Below, piece by piece: positions 27,901-33,572 of a stretch of 50,740 bases of DNA; positions within the stretch are counted from its first letter, which is position 1; every line of letters starts with the position of its first letter. A program made the position numbers and the translations under genes. Source of the stretch: a virus. A model generated the notes under the pieces. That model was not told the origin of the DNA and ran no database searches. It saw only the letters and a program-made list of their open reading frames with translations. The stretch lies in IMG/VR virus record IMGVR_UViG_3300025853_000133, positions 1-50,740 of that record. One strand, given 5' to 3'.

Positions 27901-28636
27901 CATGTTCGGCGATCAAGTTGACCTTACTGTTGACGGGTATGGAGGAGAAAAATACAAACCGCACCGTAGCACATACCGGCAAGGTGAAGAAGTTTACGAA
28001 CTGTTTCCAGGCTATGCAAAAGATGCTACTGAGTCTCAGAAGAAACTAATCAAAGCAGCACTGATTGACACCATCCGACAAGGGAACAATGCGCTTGTCC
28101 TCCCCGGCATCCCAATGAAGTTAAATCCCGACTTCAACCCCGATCTTCCAGATGACGGCGGAGTAAACCCTCGCATGATTGTTGATGAAGATAGTATGGC
28201 TGTGACGAGGCGCACCACAGCTGATGAACGAGAGCAGGATAAACCACAAGTCTACACGCAAATGTGGTCTACTGCGCAGAGCTTGGTCGATCAAATCAAC
28301 AAGGACTTAACTGCTGCCGGGCTGCCCGGTCGTTTTACCGCGGTCCTCGCACCCACGGGTCGGATTGACGGTAAGCTTGCACAACTGGAAATGTTGGCGT
28401 CCGGTCCGCTCAGACAGTCAGGACCGTCAATAGTACCACCGGGTAACACCGGCCCCCGTCCAGATAATCAAAGAGTAGTTGCGATGCGCATCCGCCCAGT
28501 GATCTACTGGACACCTGATACGCAAGAGAAGTTGAAGTTTAGAAAAGGCGGACTGGTCACCCTGCCCGGTAAGCGATACGAACCAGGAATCGAGGCCGTT
28601 ATACGCAAGTATCGTCGTGAAGGGATGATGGACTAG
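24953..28636 (+). CDS. Giant virion-like protein (1227 aa) outside the structural block
   Basis: 1227 residues. The first 140 contain a Gly/Ala-rich N-terminus and hydrophobic stretches (FIAESLPIYGQYAAV, AATAMLGAIPIIGGGLRAGA) like those of the giant protein at 11.2 kb. A long charged region follows with no clear enzyme motif. The C-terminus is KFRKGGLVTLPG followed by a basic helix, a GGLV-type ending that recurs in phage virion proteins. It lies downstream of the SF2 helicase and away from the other structural genes. It may be an ejected protein carrying early functions; a polyvalent-type fusion is possible. Its TAG stop shares the CTAG with the convergent gene. Confidence 0.5.
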   Translation: MAQNLTDVTSQGLGGAFGNFFRETSEDVEGLGRGTAAIPGIVSEYAQETTAAEKAEDVVGFGKGMVGAIAEDPLTFIAESLPIYGQYAAVRDSNMMLDAAKEARERGDEESAINMEALAATAMLGAIPIIGGGLRAGARGARRAGGLETLRTGPEIEQPLSDETAPGIMSVDYDQQGNVIGGAPSPTFNLSARESRYINDFDYDEIEPGRAFESGIASSGVLGAGLKRQSKGKMVALDEFPSFIEGFGLSRTEMNDLINAAPGATKKSRKGNEVIDFQKLEEILPSIDSSFRMFVSGKPNLPNTGYAYTADNAGYKFAQLTNRTDEQRVITLAELDPREINQGAVIGARISSDDADIFKVNNQYHSSFQRMVTSRDEFINDDGTLKTAQEVFDELRANNLDLPDHYKDFVTETLDAIEPDALDAIEKNLKKINVLNMMSRPARDKTLKDLPDDAIRREVLDDFFKQLVVEVGTWGPKEDSHFLSQANLENTPGIPASPVSTAALSLPEDLAVVKKFADTHNLTEMSDWADDTIRQHRLMETDTDEMMDRIRRETDFFNRPRFSHEEFKGRFDRELARLQAEENNTGKVTSYDMEKLDVLPDPVSRVLDRMKDAMFKEQAVYRDYFTYDPEDYSENIQRNIDSVALKYRDAARREEASNPNLQPSSPQGRPSEHSNFRVQDPHSAQATAGFVRTDGTQVLFMPGRQFGPDDIGRDIEVSRVVAEQAINQPAVPWAGLPVAGVLDGRSVLELQNDLRGNAVKDNYGTVEDGKVLRAVSEAVSNLAFEDQVNRNVVNALNLLPKASNAEAILSPSLGAFKALQAPHRLTKRDGRGNITQNVYTRTFNKFMNSPDVNIASLLKEIDNDNANKKGQSPYFKDLRTIEEGLKAIDKLRDSKGYIDQSKVTGEFYDQYLATGAPFIEALTRNRNLYPSLNDQNFDREFVKSPTNMLHYFTDERLNAEVMQTTDPDSKVKISDELGNTLGVMFGDQVDLTVDGYGGEKYKPHRSTYRQGEEVYELFPGYAKDATESQKKLIKAALIDTIRQGNNALVLPGIPMKLNPDFNPDLPDDGGVNPRMIVDEDSMAVTRRTTADEREQDKPQVYTQMWSTAQSLVDQINKDLTAAGLPGRFTAVLAPTGRIDGKLAQLEMLASGPLRQSGPSIVPPGNTGPRPDNQRVVAMRIRPVIYWTPDTQEKLKFRKGGLVTLPGKRYEPGIEAVIRKYRREGMMD

Positions 28637-28938
28637 CCGTCATACCCTTCGTAAATCGATGCCATAATGTTGAGCTTGTCGCGCTCGGCTATCGCTTCTC
28701 GGACCTTAATACTTGCTTCTAGGTTCTTGACTACCTGATGCGTGATTCGGTGCATATAAAACTGCATCTCTTCCAACGCTTCAATATCGTGCGTCTCTCT
28801 GTAACGCTGCAGGGCATCAAGTGCGCGTCCCTGGAGGTAGTCGTTGTAGATGTTGCCAGGCATAACCTTTGACAACTTGTCCAGGCGTTCATGCTCTTCA
28901 GCCATTACCGGACAAACCGGCGTCATTGCGCTTTGCAT
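28633..28938 (-). CDS. Small phage protein, last gene of the dense leftward operon
   Basis: 101 residues, helical and charged (ALEEMQFYMHRITHQVVKNL), ending IYEGYDG. AAAGGAGGAAG five bases upstream of ATG 28938 fixes the start, although this makes a 41-base overlap with the preceding gene. The stop TAG and the stop of the convergent 1227-residue gene share one CTAG. No terminator is visible after it. Confidence 0.6.
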   Translation of the reverse strand: MQSAMTPVCPVMAEEHERLDKLSKVMPGNIYNDYLQGRALDALQRYRETHDIEALEEMQFYMHRITHQVVKNLEASIKVREAIAERDKLNIMASIYEGYDG

Positions 28939-29107
28939 ACTTCCTCCTTTCGTCCTCTCTTGCTAATTGACCAACCAGTCGTGCGAACTCCGTCAGTTCT
29001 GAAAGGTTGGCTACATATCCACGGCCCTTGATGCTTTCCATTCTGACCGTAAAGTCTTCGTCTTTCACAATCCCTGCCTTGTAAGCCAGATCATGCACCA
29101 AACTCAT
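28898..29107 (-). CDS. Small phage protein, function unknown
   Basis: 69 residues, charged, with a helical middle (NLSELTEFARLVGQLARED). The start overlaps the preceding stop by four bases (ATGA); the ribosome site is weak, so coupling is likely. It is part of the run of accessory genes and no motif is recognised. Confidence 0.5.
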   Translation of the reverse strand: MSLVHDLAYKAGIVKDEDFTVRMESIKGRGYVANLSELTEFARLVGQLAREDERRKYAKRNDAGLSGNG

Positions 29108-29256
29108 TGCGCCCAGTTTCTCCAGTCTCTGAGTCCTTCCCGCAGCTCATCGCGAATCTTCCCTGTTCTCTTTTGTTCTTTCTTCTGATCCTGGTGCGTA
29201 GCGGGTCGGTTCAGCGTTGCTGAATACTTGTGAACGTAGTTCCTTTGAGACTTCAT
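29104..29256 (-). CDS. Small basic protein, overlapping the membrane protein gene in another frame
   Basis: 50 residues from ATG 29256 (GGAAAA upstream; an in-frame ATG at 29292 is possible). It is very basic and polar, rich in Lys, Arg and Gln (HQDQKKEQKRTGKIRDE). Most of it is encoded in the same DNA as the C-terminal half of the membrane protein at 29147-29359 but in a different frame. The exact ATGA junction with the next gene argues that it is real. It has no lipobox, so it is not an obvious Rz1. Confidence 0.4.
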   Translation of the reverse strand: MKSQRNYVHKYSATLNRPATHQDQKKEQKRTGKIRDELREGLRDWRNWAQ

Positions 29257-29359
29257 CACACTTTTCCAACCTTCTCCAAGTGTTGTGTACATAAACAACA
29301 ACGAAAAGAGTCAGTAAACCAGAAACAGAAATAAGAAAAGGGAGCAATTGCCCCCTCAA
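29147..29359 (-). CDS. Small single-pass membrane protein
   Basis: 70 residues. One N-terminal membrane helix (LLPFLISVSGLLTLFVVVYV) is followed by a charged, polar tail. The start is TTG overlapping the previous stop (TTGA), or a TTG four codons later behind GAGGGG. The topology (short N-terminus, one helix, polar tail) resembles an i-spanin or a small inner-membrane effector, but the tail is short for a spanin. The neighbours are accessory genes rather than lysis genes. Confidence 0.45.
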   Translation of the reverse strand: MRGQLLPFLISVSGLLTLFVVVYVHNTWRRLEKCDEVSKELRSQVFSNAEPTRYAPGSEERTKENREDSR

Positions 29360-29550
29360 CTTACCTGAGCGAATTGCTTCGCTAACTGCACAGCCTCATA
29401 ATCATTTGGGAACAACTGAAAGTGTTGTTCTTCGATCATGTGTGCCAGCTGCCGAGCTATCGAACGGTTTTGCTTGTCTGCGACTTCCTTTAATAACCCG
29501 TAGTGTTCTATCGGCACTGCGACGTTTCTGTACTTCCCGACTCGCGCCAT
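29356..29550 (-). CDS. Ribbon-helix-helix (Arc/CopG-like) DNA-binding protein
   Basis: 64 residues. YRNVAVPIEHYGLLKEVADK followed by RSIARQLAHMIEEQ gives the strand-helix-helix pattern of RHH proteins, which bind DNA as dimers through the beta strand. TAGGAGAAC upstream of the ATG is a strong ribosome site. It could regulate the operon or bind the palindromes found further right, but that link is speculative. It overlaps the end of the preceding gene by about 150 bases in another frame. Confidence 0.6.
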   Translation of the reverse strand: MARVGKYRNVAVPIEHYGLLKEVADKQNRSIARQLAHMIEEQHFQLFPNDYEAVQLAKQFAQVS

Positions 29551-29704
29551 GTTGTTCTCCTATTGTTTCTTTCTTGGGTATTGTACCCAACTGCTCGTCA
29601 AAAATATACGCAAACATCGCGCCATGCTTGGAAATGAACTGGTCTCTGGTCAAATCAACCATGTCTTGCTGTAAATCAATGACCCAATCACCCATTTTGC
29701 TCAT
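29402..29704 (-). CDS. Small phage protein, function unknown
   Basis: 100 residues from ATG 29704, which overlaps the preceding stop by four bases. The first 45 residues (DWVIDLQQDMVDLTRDQFIS) match a style of small marine-phage protein I have seen before. The C-terminal half is basic and lies over the RHH gene in another frame, so its true 3' part is less certain and a frameshift or natural overlap is possible. Confidence 0.45.
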   Translation of the reverse strand: MSKMGDWVIDLQQDMVDLTRDQFISKHGAMFAYIFDEQLGTIPKKETIGEQHGASREVQKRRSADRTLRVIKGSRRQAKPFDSSAAGTHDRRTTLSVVPK

Positions 29705-29919
29705 ACTTCCTCCATCACAAAGTGCGCTTCGGTCGATTTGACTGGCTGACAAATCGTTATCGAATACACATCATCCAATTTCTGCAAATCAGCAAACGTC
29801 TCTTCTGCTTCCTTGTAAGTGTCCGTTGCAATCCAATGATCCTCGTACAATTCACCGTCTAGGATGTAGCTACTTTGTACGATTTCTGCAACTTTTGTTG
29901 TCCATACCACTAAAAACAT
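29701..29919 (-). CDS. Small phage protein, function unknown
   Basis: 72 residues, acidic, alternating strand and helix (FLVVWTTKVAEIVQSSYILD), ending FVMEEV. GAGGAAGT before the ATG is a strong ribosome site, and the start overlaps the stop of a 41-residue gene (TAATG). No motif is recognised. Confidence 0.55.
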   Translation of the reverse strand: MFLVVWTTKVAEIVQSSYILDGELYEDHWIATDTYKEAEETFADLQKLDDVYSITICQPVKSTEAHFVMEEV

Positions 29920-30044
29920 TACTTCTTCCTCTTTTTGCGTTTATTTTTCCCGTTCCCTGCGTGTTTGCTAACCAAACCAGGCGGTCTGATTGCTGTTTTC
30001 GGAAAACGGTTGTGCGCCTTTTGACTGATAATCCGATTACCCAT
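29919..30044 (-). CDS. Tiny very basic protein (41 aa)
   Basis: 41 residues starting MGNRIISQKAHNRFPK and ending GNGKNKRKKRKK. Nearly a third of the residues are Lys or Arg, concentrated at the C-terminus. It fills the gap exactly: TGATG overlap with the stop before it and TAATG overlap with the start after it, which is the main evidence that it is a gene. The charge suggests nucleic-acid or ribosome binding; nothing more can be said. Confidence 0.55.
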   Translation of the reverse strand: MGNRIISQKAHNRFPKTAIRPPGLVSKHAGNGKNKRKKRKK

Positions 30045-30346
30045 CACATATAGTCCTCATCCATACCATGCCCTGCGGACGCTAACGCATCAGCATCCGC
30101 CCACATCGGATCATCATCCGGTTCGTCATCGAATGGCTCGTCATCCAACCAGTCGCCTAAGTTTTGACCCATGTACAACAACTTGTTCATGATCTCCACC
30201 AACTGCGTCTTGTAATTCCACTCCAGTTCCTTCAACTCCATCTCGTCGCCCGCATTGTCCAGTTCATAGCGACGAACGTGTGGTGCTTTTTCAAACACCT
30301 TGATCTCACGATTGGTGTAGTTAACCACCAAAAACACTTTATTCAT
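30044..30346 (-). CDS. Small acidic phage protein
   Basis: 100 residues. The N-terminal half has strands and a helix (VFLVVNYTNREIKVFE); the C-terminal half is extremely acidic (DWLDDEPFDDEPDDDP), which could mimic DNA or bind a basic partner. AGAGGT precedes the ATG. It directly precedes the very basic 41-residue gene, so an acidic-basic pair is conceivable, although that is only a thought from charge. Confidence 0.55.
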   Translation of the reverse strand: MNKVFLVVNYTNREIKVFEKAPHVRRYELDNAGDEMELKELEWNYKTQLVEIMNKLLYMGQNLGDWLDDEPFDDEPDDDPMWADADALASAGHGMDEDYM

Positions 30347-30584
30347 TTGAATACCTCTTGATTGCGTCTTCCATTGCGCGGCTATGAAAACTGCCGGTCA
30401 GCCCGGCTGTTTCCTGCTTTTGCAACTGAGAAACCAGATTGCCCCAATAATCGACGGCAGCAGGTTGCTCATTGAAATACGACTCGTCGTACATGAAACG
30501 CGCCCAGGCCAACGCACTTTCGTGCGTCAGCCCCTTGTTTACCGGGTCACGTTCCACTAACGGAACTTTCCCCCGCGCTCTCAC
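30339..30584 (-). CDS. Small phage protein, function unknown
   Basis: 81 residues from a GTG start that overlaps the previous stop (GTGA). The longer open frame reaching further upstream lies over the preceding gene and has no better start. Sequence highlights are ALAWARFMYDESYF and a polar C-terminus. No family is recognised; the operon junctions support it. Confidence 0.5.
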   Translation of the reverse strand: MRARGKVPLVERDPVNKGLTHESALAWARFMYDESYFNEQPAAVDYWGNLVSQLQKQETAGLTGSFHSRAMEDAIKRYSNE

Positions 30585-30880
30585 TCTGAAATTTCCGTGA
30601 AATGCCGTGTGAAAGTTTGCGCAGCTTTTGTAAAGTCCAACATATCCTGCATGGACATTTGGTTGCGCCCAGTACAGAGACTCGCGATCCACGCATCTTG
30701 AATCCTGTCACTGACTTCAATCATCGAGTCTATCGACGCGACAACTTCTTTCGCTAACCGGACATCACGCATTGAACGAACACGCTTGTTATGGCGTTGC
30801 TTGATTGCGTCTGATGCGACGCTTGAAATTTTATTTGCATCTGTCTGCTCGACAGCTTTGTATTTGAGTACATCACCCAT
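30581..30880 (-). CDS. Small helical phage protein, function unknown
   Basis: 99 residues from ATG 30880 with GAGAGGT upstream. It is mostly helical, with a basic patch (IKQRHNKRVRSMRDVRLAKE) followed by an amphipathic helix and ending FTRHFTEISE. It may bind nucleic acid, judging by charge only. The open frame upstream of this ATG lies over the zinc-finger gene and was not used. Confidence 0.5.
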   Translation of the reverse strand: MGDVLKYKAVEQTDANKISSVASDAIKQRHNKRVRSMRDVRLAKEVVASIDSMIEVSDRIQDAWIASLCTGRNQMSMQDMLDFTKAAQTFTRHFTEISE

Positions 30881-30885
30881 AGTTT

Positions 30886-31104
30886 TTACCTCTCGGTTTG
30901 CATCATTGCTTCGACATCGAGGCCAAGGTCTTCTGTATAAAGAACCTCGCACCCCGAACCTCGGCACTTTTCACAGCGGTCAATCTGTATCTCGTCTATT
31001 GATCCGATACCATGACCACCACACCAATCACACAGTGTTTCGACAAACACCGTGCGTTCGCGGATCACGATCCGCAAATTCTCAAACTGAAGAACTGTTT
31101 TCAT
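30886..31104 (-). CDS. Small zinc-finger protein of DnaJ central-domain type
   Basis: 72 residues with two CxxCxGxG motifs, CDWCGGHG (C25, C28) and CEKCRGSGC (C44, C47), the pattern of the cysteine-rich zinc centre of DnaJ chaperones, here as half the usual four repeats and without a J domain. GAGGAGGAAG before the ATG is a strong ribosome site. It may bind protein or nucleic acid through one zinc. Confidence 0.65.
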   Translation of the reverse strand: MKTVLQFENLRIVIRERTVFVETLCDWCGGHGIGSIDEIQIDRCEKCRGSGCEVLYTEDLGLDVEAMMQTER

Positions 31105-31360
31105 CGTCTTCCTCCTCTGAAAGAAACTCGGGATGACAATTATCGTCAGTGATCACTTCGTAAATGGCAGACTCCACCAACTCCCAAGTGATCCCGTAGT
31201 TCGCGTCAAAATTATCCGCGACACGCTCCATCGCTTCTTCGATCTGCGCTTCAGTAAAGATGAAGGTCGCGTTTTCCGCCACATTTACAAAATCATCGAA
31301 ATGCCAAATGTCTTCGATGTACATTTTTCCCGACTTTTGATCTCTAACTAGCGTTGCCAC
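31082..31360 (-). CDS. Small acidic phage protein
   Basis: 92 residues from a GTG at 31360 that has GGAGGAAG five bases upstream. An alternative upstream start has no ribosome site. Features are YIEDIWHFDDFVNVAENATF and a strongly acidic tail (EFLSEEEDDENSSS). It overlaps the zinc-finger gene by 23 bases. No family is recognised. Confidence 0.5.
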   Translation of the reverse strand: MATLVRDQKSGKMYIEDIWHFDDFVNVAENATFIFTEAQIEEAMERVADNFDANYGITWELVESAIYEVITDDNCHPEFLSEEEDDENSSSV

Positions 31361-31505
31361 AATCTTCCTCCACTTCGTAACAGAGCCACCCATTGGACTC
31401 GTCAACACCTAACAAAAACGCATCAGCCTCCGCTTGCGTATTGAATGAATACTCCTTGGGGTCTTCATGAAAACCCCACAGAACTCTGACTGTAATGTCA
31501 CTCAT
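31344..31505 (-). CDS. Tiny phage protein (53 aa), function unknown
   Basis: 53 residues from ATG 31505, overlapping the previous stop by eight bases (ATGAGTGA). It contains strand-like WGFHEDPKEYSFNTQAEADA and two Cys near the end (C45 and C51). It belongs to the dense operon and no motif is recognised. Confidence 0.45.
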   Translation of the reverse strand: MSDITVRVLWGFHEDPKEYSFNTQAEADAFLLGVDESNGWLCYEVEEDCGNAS

Positions 31506-31791
31506 CGTCTTCAGCCCTAAACACAATCTCCATGCTTGTGTTGTCACCAACAAGAGTGATGATTCGCTCAAATTGGTGCGCCTCGCTCAAATCACAGATA
31601 AACAGCCCAACTTCTTCGTTCAGGACTTCTTCGTCTGTCACGTCAACATCAGGACAAATACTGTCCGCCCACTTCAGAGCAGCTTCTCTGGATTCAAACT
31701 CCATGATGTCACCATCAGGGCCATCGAGCGCATACTCGCGCCCGTTCAAAGAAATCCCAAACGGATGTCTGTAAATTGCAAACTTACTCAT
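31498..31791 (-). CDS. Small acidic phage protein, function unknown
   Basis: 97 residues. GGAGAGG upstream fixes ATG 31791. It has a beta hairpin-like N-terminus (FAIYRHPFGISLNGREYAL) and a very acidic middle (PDVDVTDEEVLNEEV). Both ends overlap neighbours by eight bases. Unknown function; a role in host takeover is only suggested by the neighbourhood. Confidence 0.5.
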   Translation of the reverse strand: MSKFAIYRHPFGISLNGREYALDGPDGDIMEFESREAALKWADSICPDVDVTDEEVLNEEVGLFICDLSEAHQFERIITLVGDNTSMEIVFRAEDDE

Positions 31792-31918
31792 TACCCTCTC
31801 CCGTTGTATCTACGTTATCGATCTTTACCCAAATGACACCGTCTTCATCAAACACTTCGATTAACTCGGCATCAAGGTCGGCTTTTGCTAACGCATCAAA
31901 CACTTCTTCAATCGTCAT
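31784..31918 (-). CDS. Tiny acidic protein (44 aa)
   Basis: 44 residues from ATG 31918 with GAGGTG upstream. A helix (TIEEVFDALAKADLDAELIE) is followed by a strand (GVIWVKIDNV). It overlaps the previous gene by 11 bases and the next by eight. Compact alpha-beta layout and strong acidity; function unknown. Confidence 0.5.
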   Translation of the reverse strand: MTIEEVFDALAKADLDAELIEVFDEDGVIWVKIDNVDTTGEGNE

Positions 31919-32216
31919 CACGCACCTCAATCTGTTCCGACATACCAACACCAGACACCGTCTCCAACCAGACCTTCGCACCACAAGCCAACGGCTTGTC
32001 AGGAGAATAGACCAAGGTACTCGGCCCTTGGATGTCTACTCCCCATGCTTTGTGATTTGCACTAGATGTCTTGCAAGTAAATGGCGGTTTCTTGTCACCA
32101 GGATTTTTTGCGTTGTGACGAATGTGATGCTGATTCACATGAATACGCTTCAACGTACCTTCGGGCAACATGGTGTACCGATGCGATACTTCCCAAACAA
32201 TTTCTTCTGCGCTCAT
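31908..32216 (-). CDS. Small phage protein, function unknown
   Basis: 102 residues from ATG 32216, chosen because it overlaps the preceding 46-residue gene as ATGA and has GAGGTG upstream. It is rich in His, Lys and aromatic residues (KRIHVNQHHIRHNAKNPGDK) and holds two Cys. No domain is recognised. Confidence 0.5.
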   Translation of the reverse strand: MSAEEIVWEVSHRYTMLPEGTLKRIHVNQHHIRHNAKNPGDKKPPFTCKTSSANHKAWGVDIQGPSTLVYSPDKPLACGAKVWLETVSGVGMSEQIEVRDDD

Positions 32217-32353
32217 AACCACACCTCGCGGATCTCGAAACTTAAAATTAAAAGGCGCTTCAATTCTTCAACTTTCTGTTGCGCTTCGTTCAATGTGGGA
32301 TACGAAAACCACAGCTTTCCTCCACCCCAAATCTGATAGCTATCTGCTTTCAT
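32213..32353 (-). CDS. Tiny phage protein (46 aa)
   Basis: 46 residues starting MKADSYQIWGGGKLWF, followed by one amphipathic helix (NEAQQKVEELKRLLIL). The start lies within the end of the zinc-ribbon gene and the stop overlaps the next start (ATGA). It fills what would otherwise be the only real gap in the operon, which is the evidence for it. Confidence 0.5.
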   Translation of the reverse strand: MKADSYQIWGGGKLWFSYPTLNEAQQKVEELKRLLILSFEIREVWL

Positions 32354-32471
32354 TTTTTATCCTTTTTCCATATTTTTCGAGCAAACACTTGGGGCAATAA
32401 GCACCCCAAGGATCCTTGACTACGCCCCTCTTGCCACAGCTATAACATTTCGGTGTGTCATACATTTTCAT
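32340..32471 (-). CDS. Tiny zinc-ribbon protein (43 aa)
   Basis: 43 residues. Two CxxC pairs, KCYSCGKRG and YCPKCLLEK, 16 residues apart, form a minimal zinc ribbon with a basic tail (KYGKRIKNESR). ATG 32471 overlaps the previous stop (ATGA). The longer open frame upstream was rejected because it lies over the preceding gene. Likely nucleic-acid binding. Confidence 0.6.
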   Translation of the reverse strand: MKMYDTPKCYSCGKRGVVKDPWGAYCPKCLLEKYGKRIKNESR

Positions 32472-32725
32472 ATGTAATCCACCTCTTGTATGTCGGCACT
32501 CGGGCCTTGGCCCTCGATCTCTTGCCAAATGTTGCAGCCTTCTTTTAACGACAGATCTAGGTCAGGGGATCGCGGTTCTTGATCCTCGACTTCTAAAGAA
32601 ATTAGATGCCAATAATCAGGCATATCTGGATAGTTCTTCTCGAAATGCCAGACAGCGCGAAAGGTATATTCTCTTTCTTCCTGATCCCACCAAACATGAG
32701 TGCAAGTGTATTTGCCATCTTTCAT
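32468..32725 (-). CDS. First gene of the dense leftward operon, function unknown
   Basis: 85 residues. GGAGGG upstream of the ATG and a promoter about 30 bases further upstream make this the leader gene of the run of about 20 genes. It has aromatic-rich strands (HVWWDQEEREYTFRAVWHFE) and an acidic C-terminal half. No family is recognised; first genes of such runs are often early host-takeover factors. Confidence 0.55.
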   Translation of the reverse strand: MKDGKYTCTHVWWDQEEREYTFRAVWHFEKNYPDMPDYWHLISLEVEDQEPRSPDLDLSLKEGCNIWQEIEGQGPSADIQEVDYI

Positions 32726-32754
32726 GTTTTACCCTCCATTTATTATGATTGGTT

Positions 32755-32783
32755 AGAGTAAACAACTAGTGAACAATAATCAA
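32755..32783 (-). promoter_or_regulatory. Promoter of the dense leftward operon with paired half-sites
   Basis: On the minus strand: -35 TTGATT (32778-32783), 17-base spacer, -10 TACTCT (32755-32760), a good sigma70-like promoter. The interval 32758-32776 contains GTAAACAA and GTGAACAA 11 bases apart on the plus strand, the same half-sites found in the palindromes of the 34-37 kb cassettes, so one regulator may control both. Confidence 0.55.
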
Positions 32784-32850
32784 TAGCTATATACACTTAT
32801 TTTTTCAGATAACAAAAAATATTTTTTCTTTCCGCAGAATGCCGTTCCAA

Positions 32851-32930
32851 ACGTACTAACGTACTAAATGGTGTTCTAGCCCGCATAAATACTGACTTCT
32901 GTTTAGTACACTCTTAGGACGTTTAGTACA
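32851..32930. repeat. Four TTAGTAC sites in two divergent pairs
   Basis: TTAGTAC occurs twice on the minus strand (GTACTAA at 32853-32859 and 32861-32867) and twice on the plus strand within GTTTAGTACA (32901-32910 and 32921-32930). The plus-strand pair has a 20-base period, about two helical turns, and the minus-strand pair an 8-base period. They lie in a non-coding AT-rich gap between divergent transcripts. Operator or origin-like iterons are both possible. Confidence 0.5.
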
Positions 32931-32957
32931 GTTATATACCCTCTTTACGATAGTTTT

Positions 32958-32985
32958 TTGAAATTCCTGGTGATGTGAGTAGAAT
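32958..32985 (+). promoter_or_regulatory. Promoter for the small terminase gene
   Basis: -35 TTGAAA (32958-32963), 16-base spacer, -10 TAGAAT (32980-32985), about 30 bases before ATG 33015 with ribosome site AAGGA. The match to sigma70 promoters is good and the distance suits a short leader. Confidence 0.5.
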
Positions 32986-33014
32986 CTGTAAAAAATTCTG
33001 TATAAGGAATCGTT

Positions 33015-33572
33015 ATGTCTGAAAGACTGGCGCAGAAGATCGAGAAAGCATCTGATCGCACACTGACTACTCGTCAAAAGACCTTCGCACGACTCGTCGT
33101 CGAGGGAACTCACACTAACACCGAATGCGCTCGTCGAGCAGGATTCGCAAAAGAGACCTGTGCAAAACAGGCTTCTGTTCTGCTGAATGGTCGAGACTTC
33201 CCACACGTTGTCGAATACATCAAAGAACTTCGAGAAGAACGCGAACGCAAATATGGCGTCACTCTGATGGGGCAGCTTAAAAGATTGGATGAACTGTCCA
33301 GAGGCGCAGAAGATGCCGGGCAATTCTCGGCAGCTATCAATGCCGAAAAAATCCGTAGCGCACTTGGCGGGTTGACCATTGACCGACGCGAACAGGTCAA
33401 TCGATTGGACGACATGAGCAGAGCAGATATTGTTGCCAGACTCGCTGATCTCCAAAAGAAATACCCACACGCATTCATTGAGGGAGAATACAAAGATGTC
33501 ACAGCCAGAAGCGAACTTTTGGAAAATCGTCAAGAAGAACTTACCGACAGGCAGTCGCCACTGGCGGATTGA
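33015..33572 (+). CDS. terS: Terminase small subunit
   Basis: 185 residues. Residues about 18-62 hold a helix-turn-helix typical of small terminases (LTTRQKTFARLVVEGTHTNT followed by ARRAGFAKETCAK), then long charged helices for ring assembly (LREERERKYGVTLMGQLKRL) and an acidic C-terminus. It would recognise phage DNA and hand it to the large terminase encoded about 6 kb to the right. It has its own promoter and overlaps the following nuclease gene by 77 bases. Confidence 0.8.
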   Translation: MSERLAQKIEKASDRTLTTRQKTFARLVVEGTHTNTECARRAGFAKETCAKQASVLLNGRDFPHVVEYIKELREERERKYGVTLMGQLKRLDELSRGAEDAGQFSAAINAEKIRSALGGLTIDRREQVNRLDDMSRADIVARLADLQKKYPHAFIEGEYKDVTARSELLENRQEELTDRQSPLAD

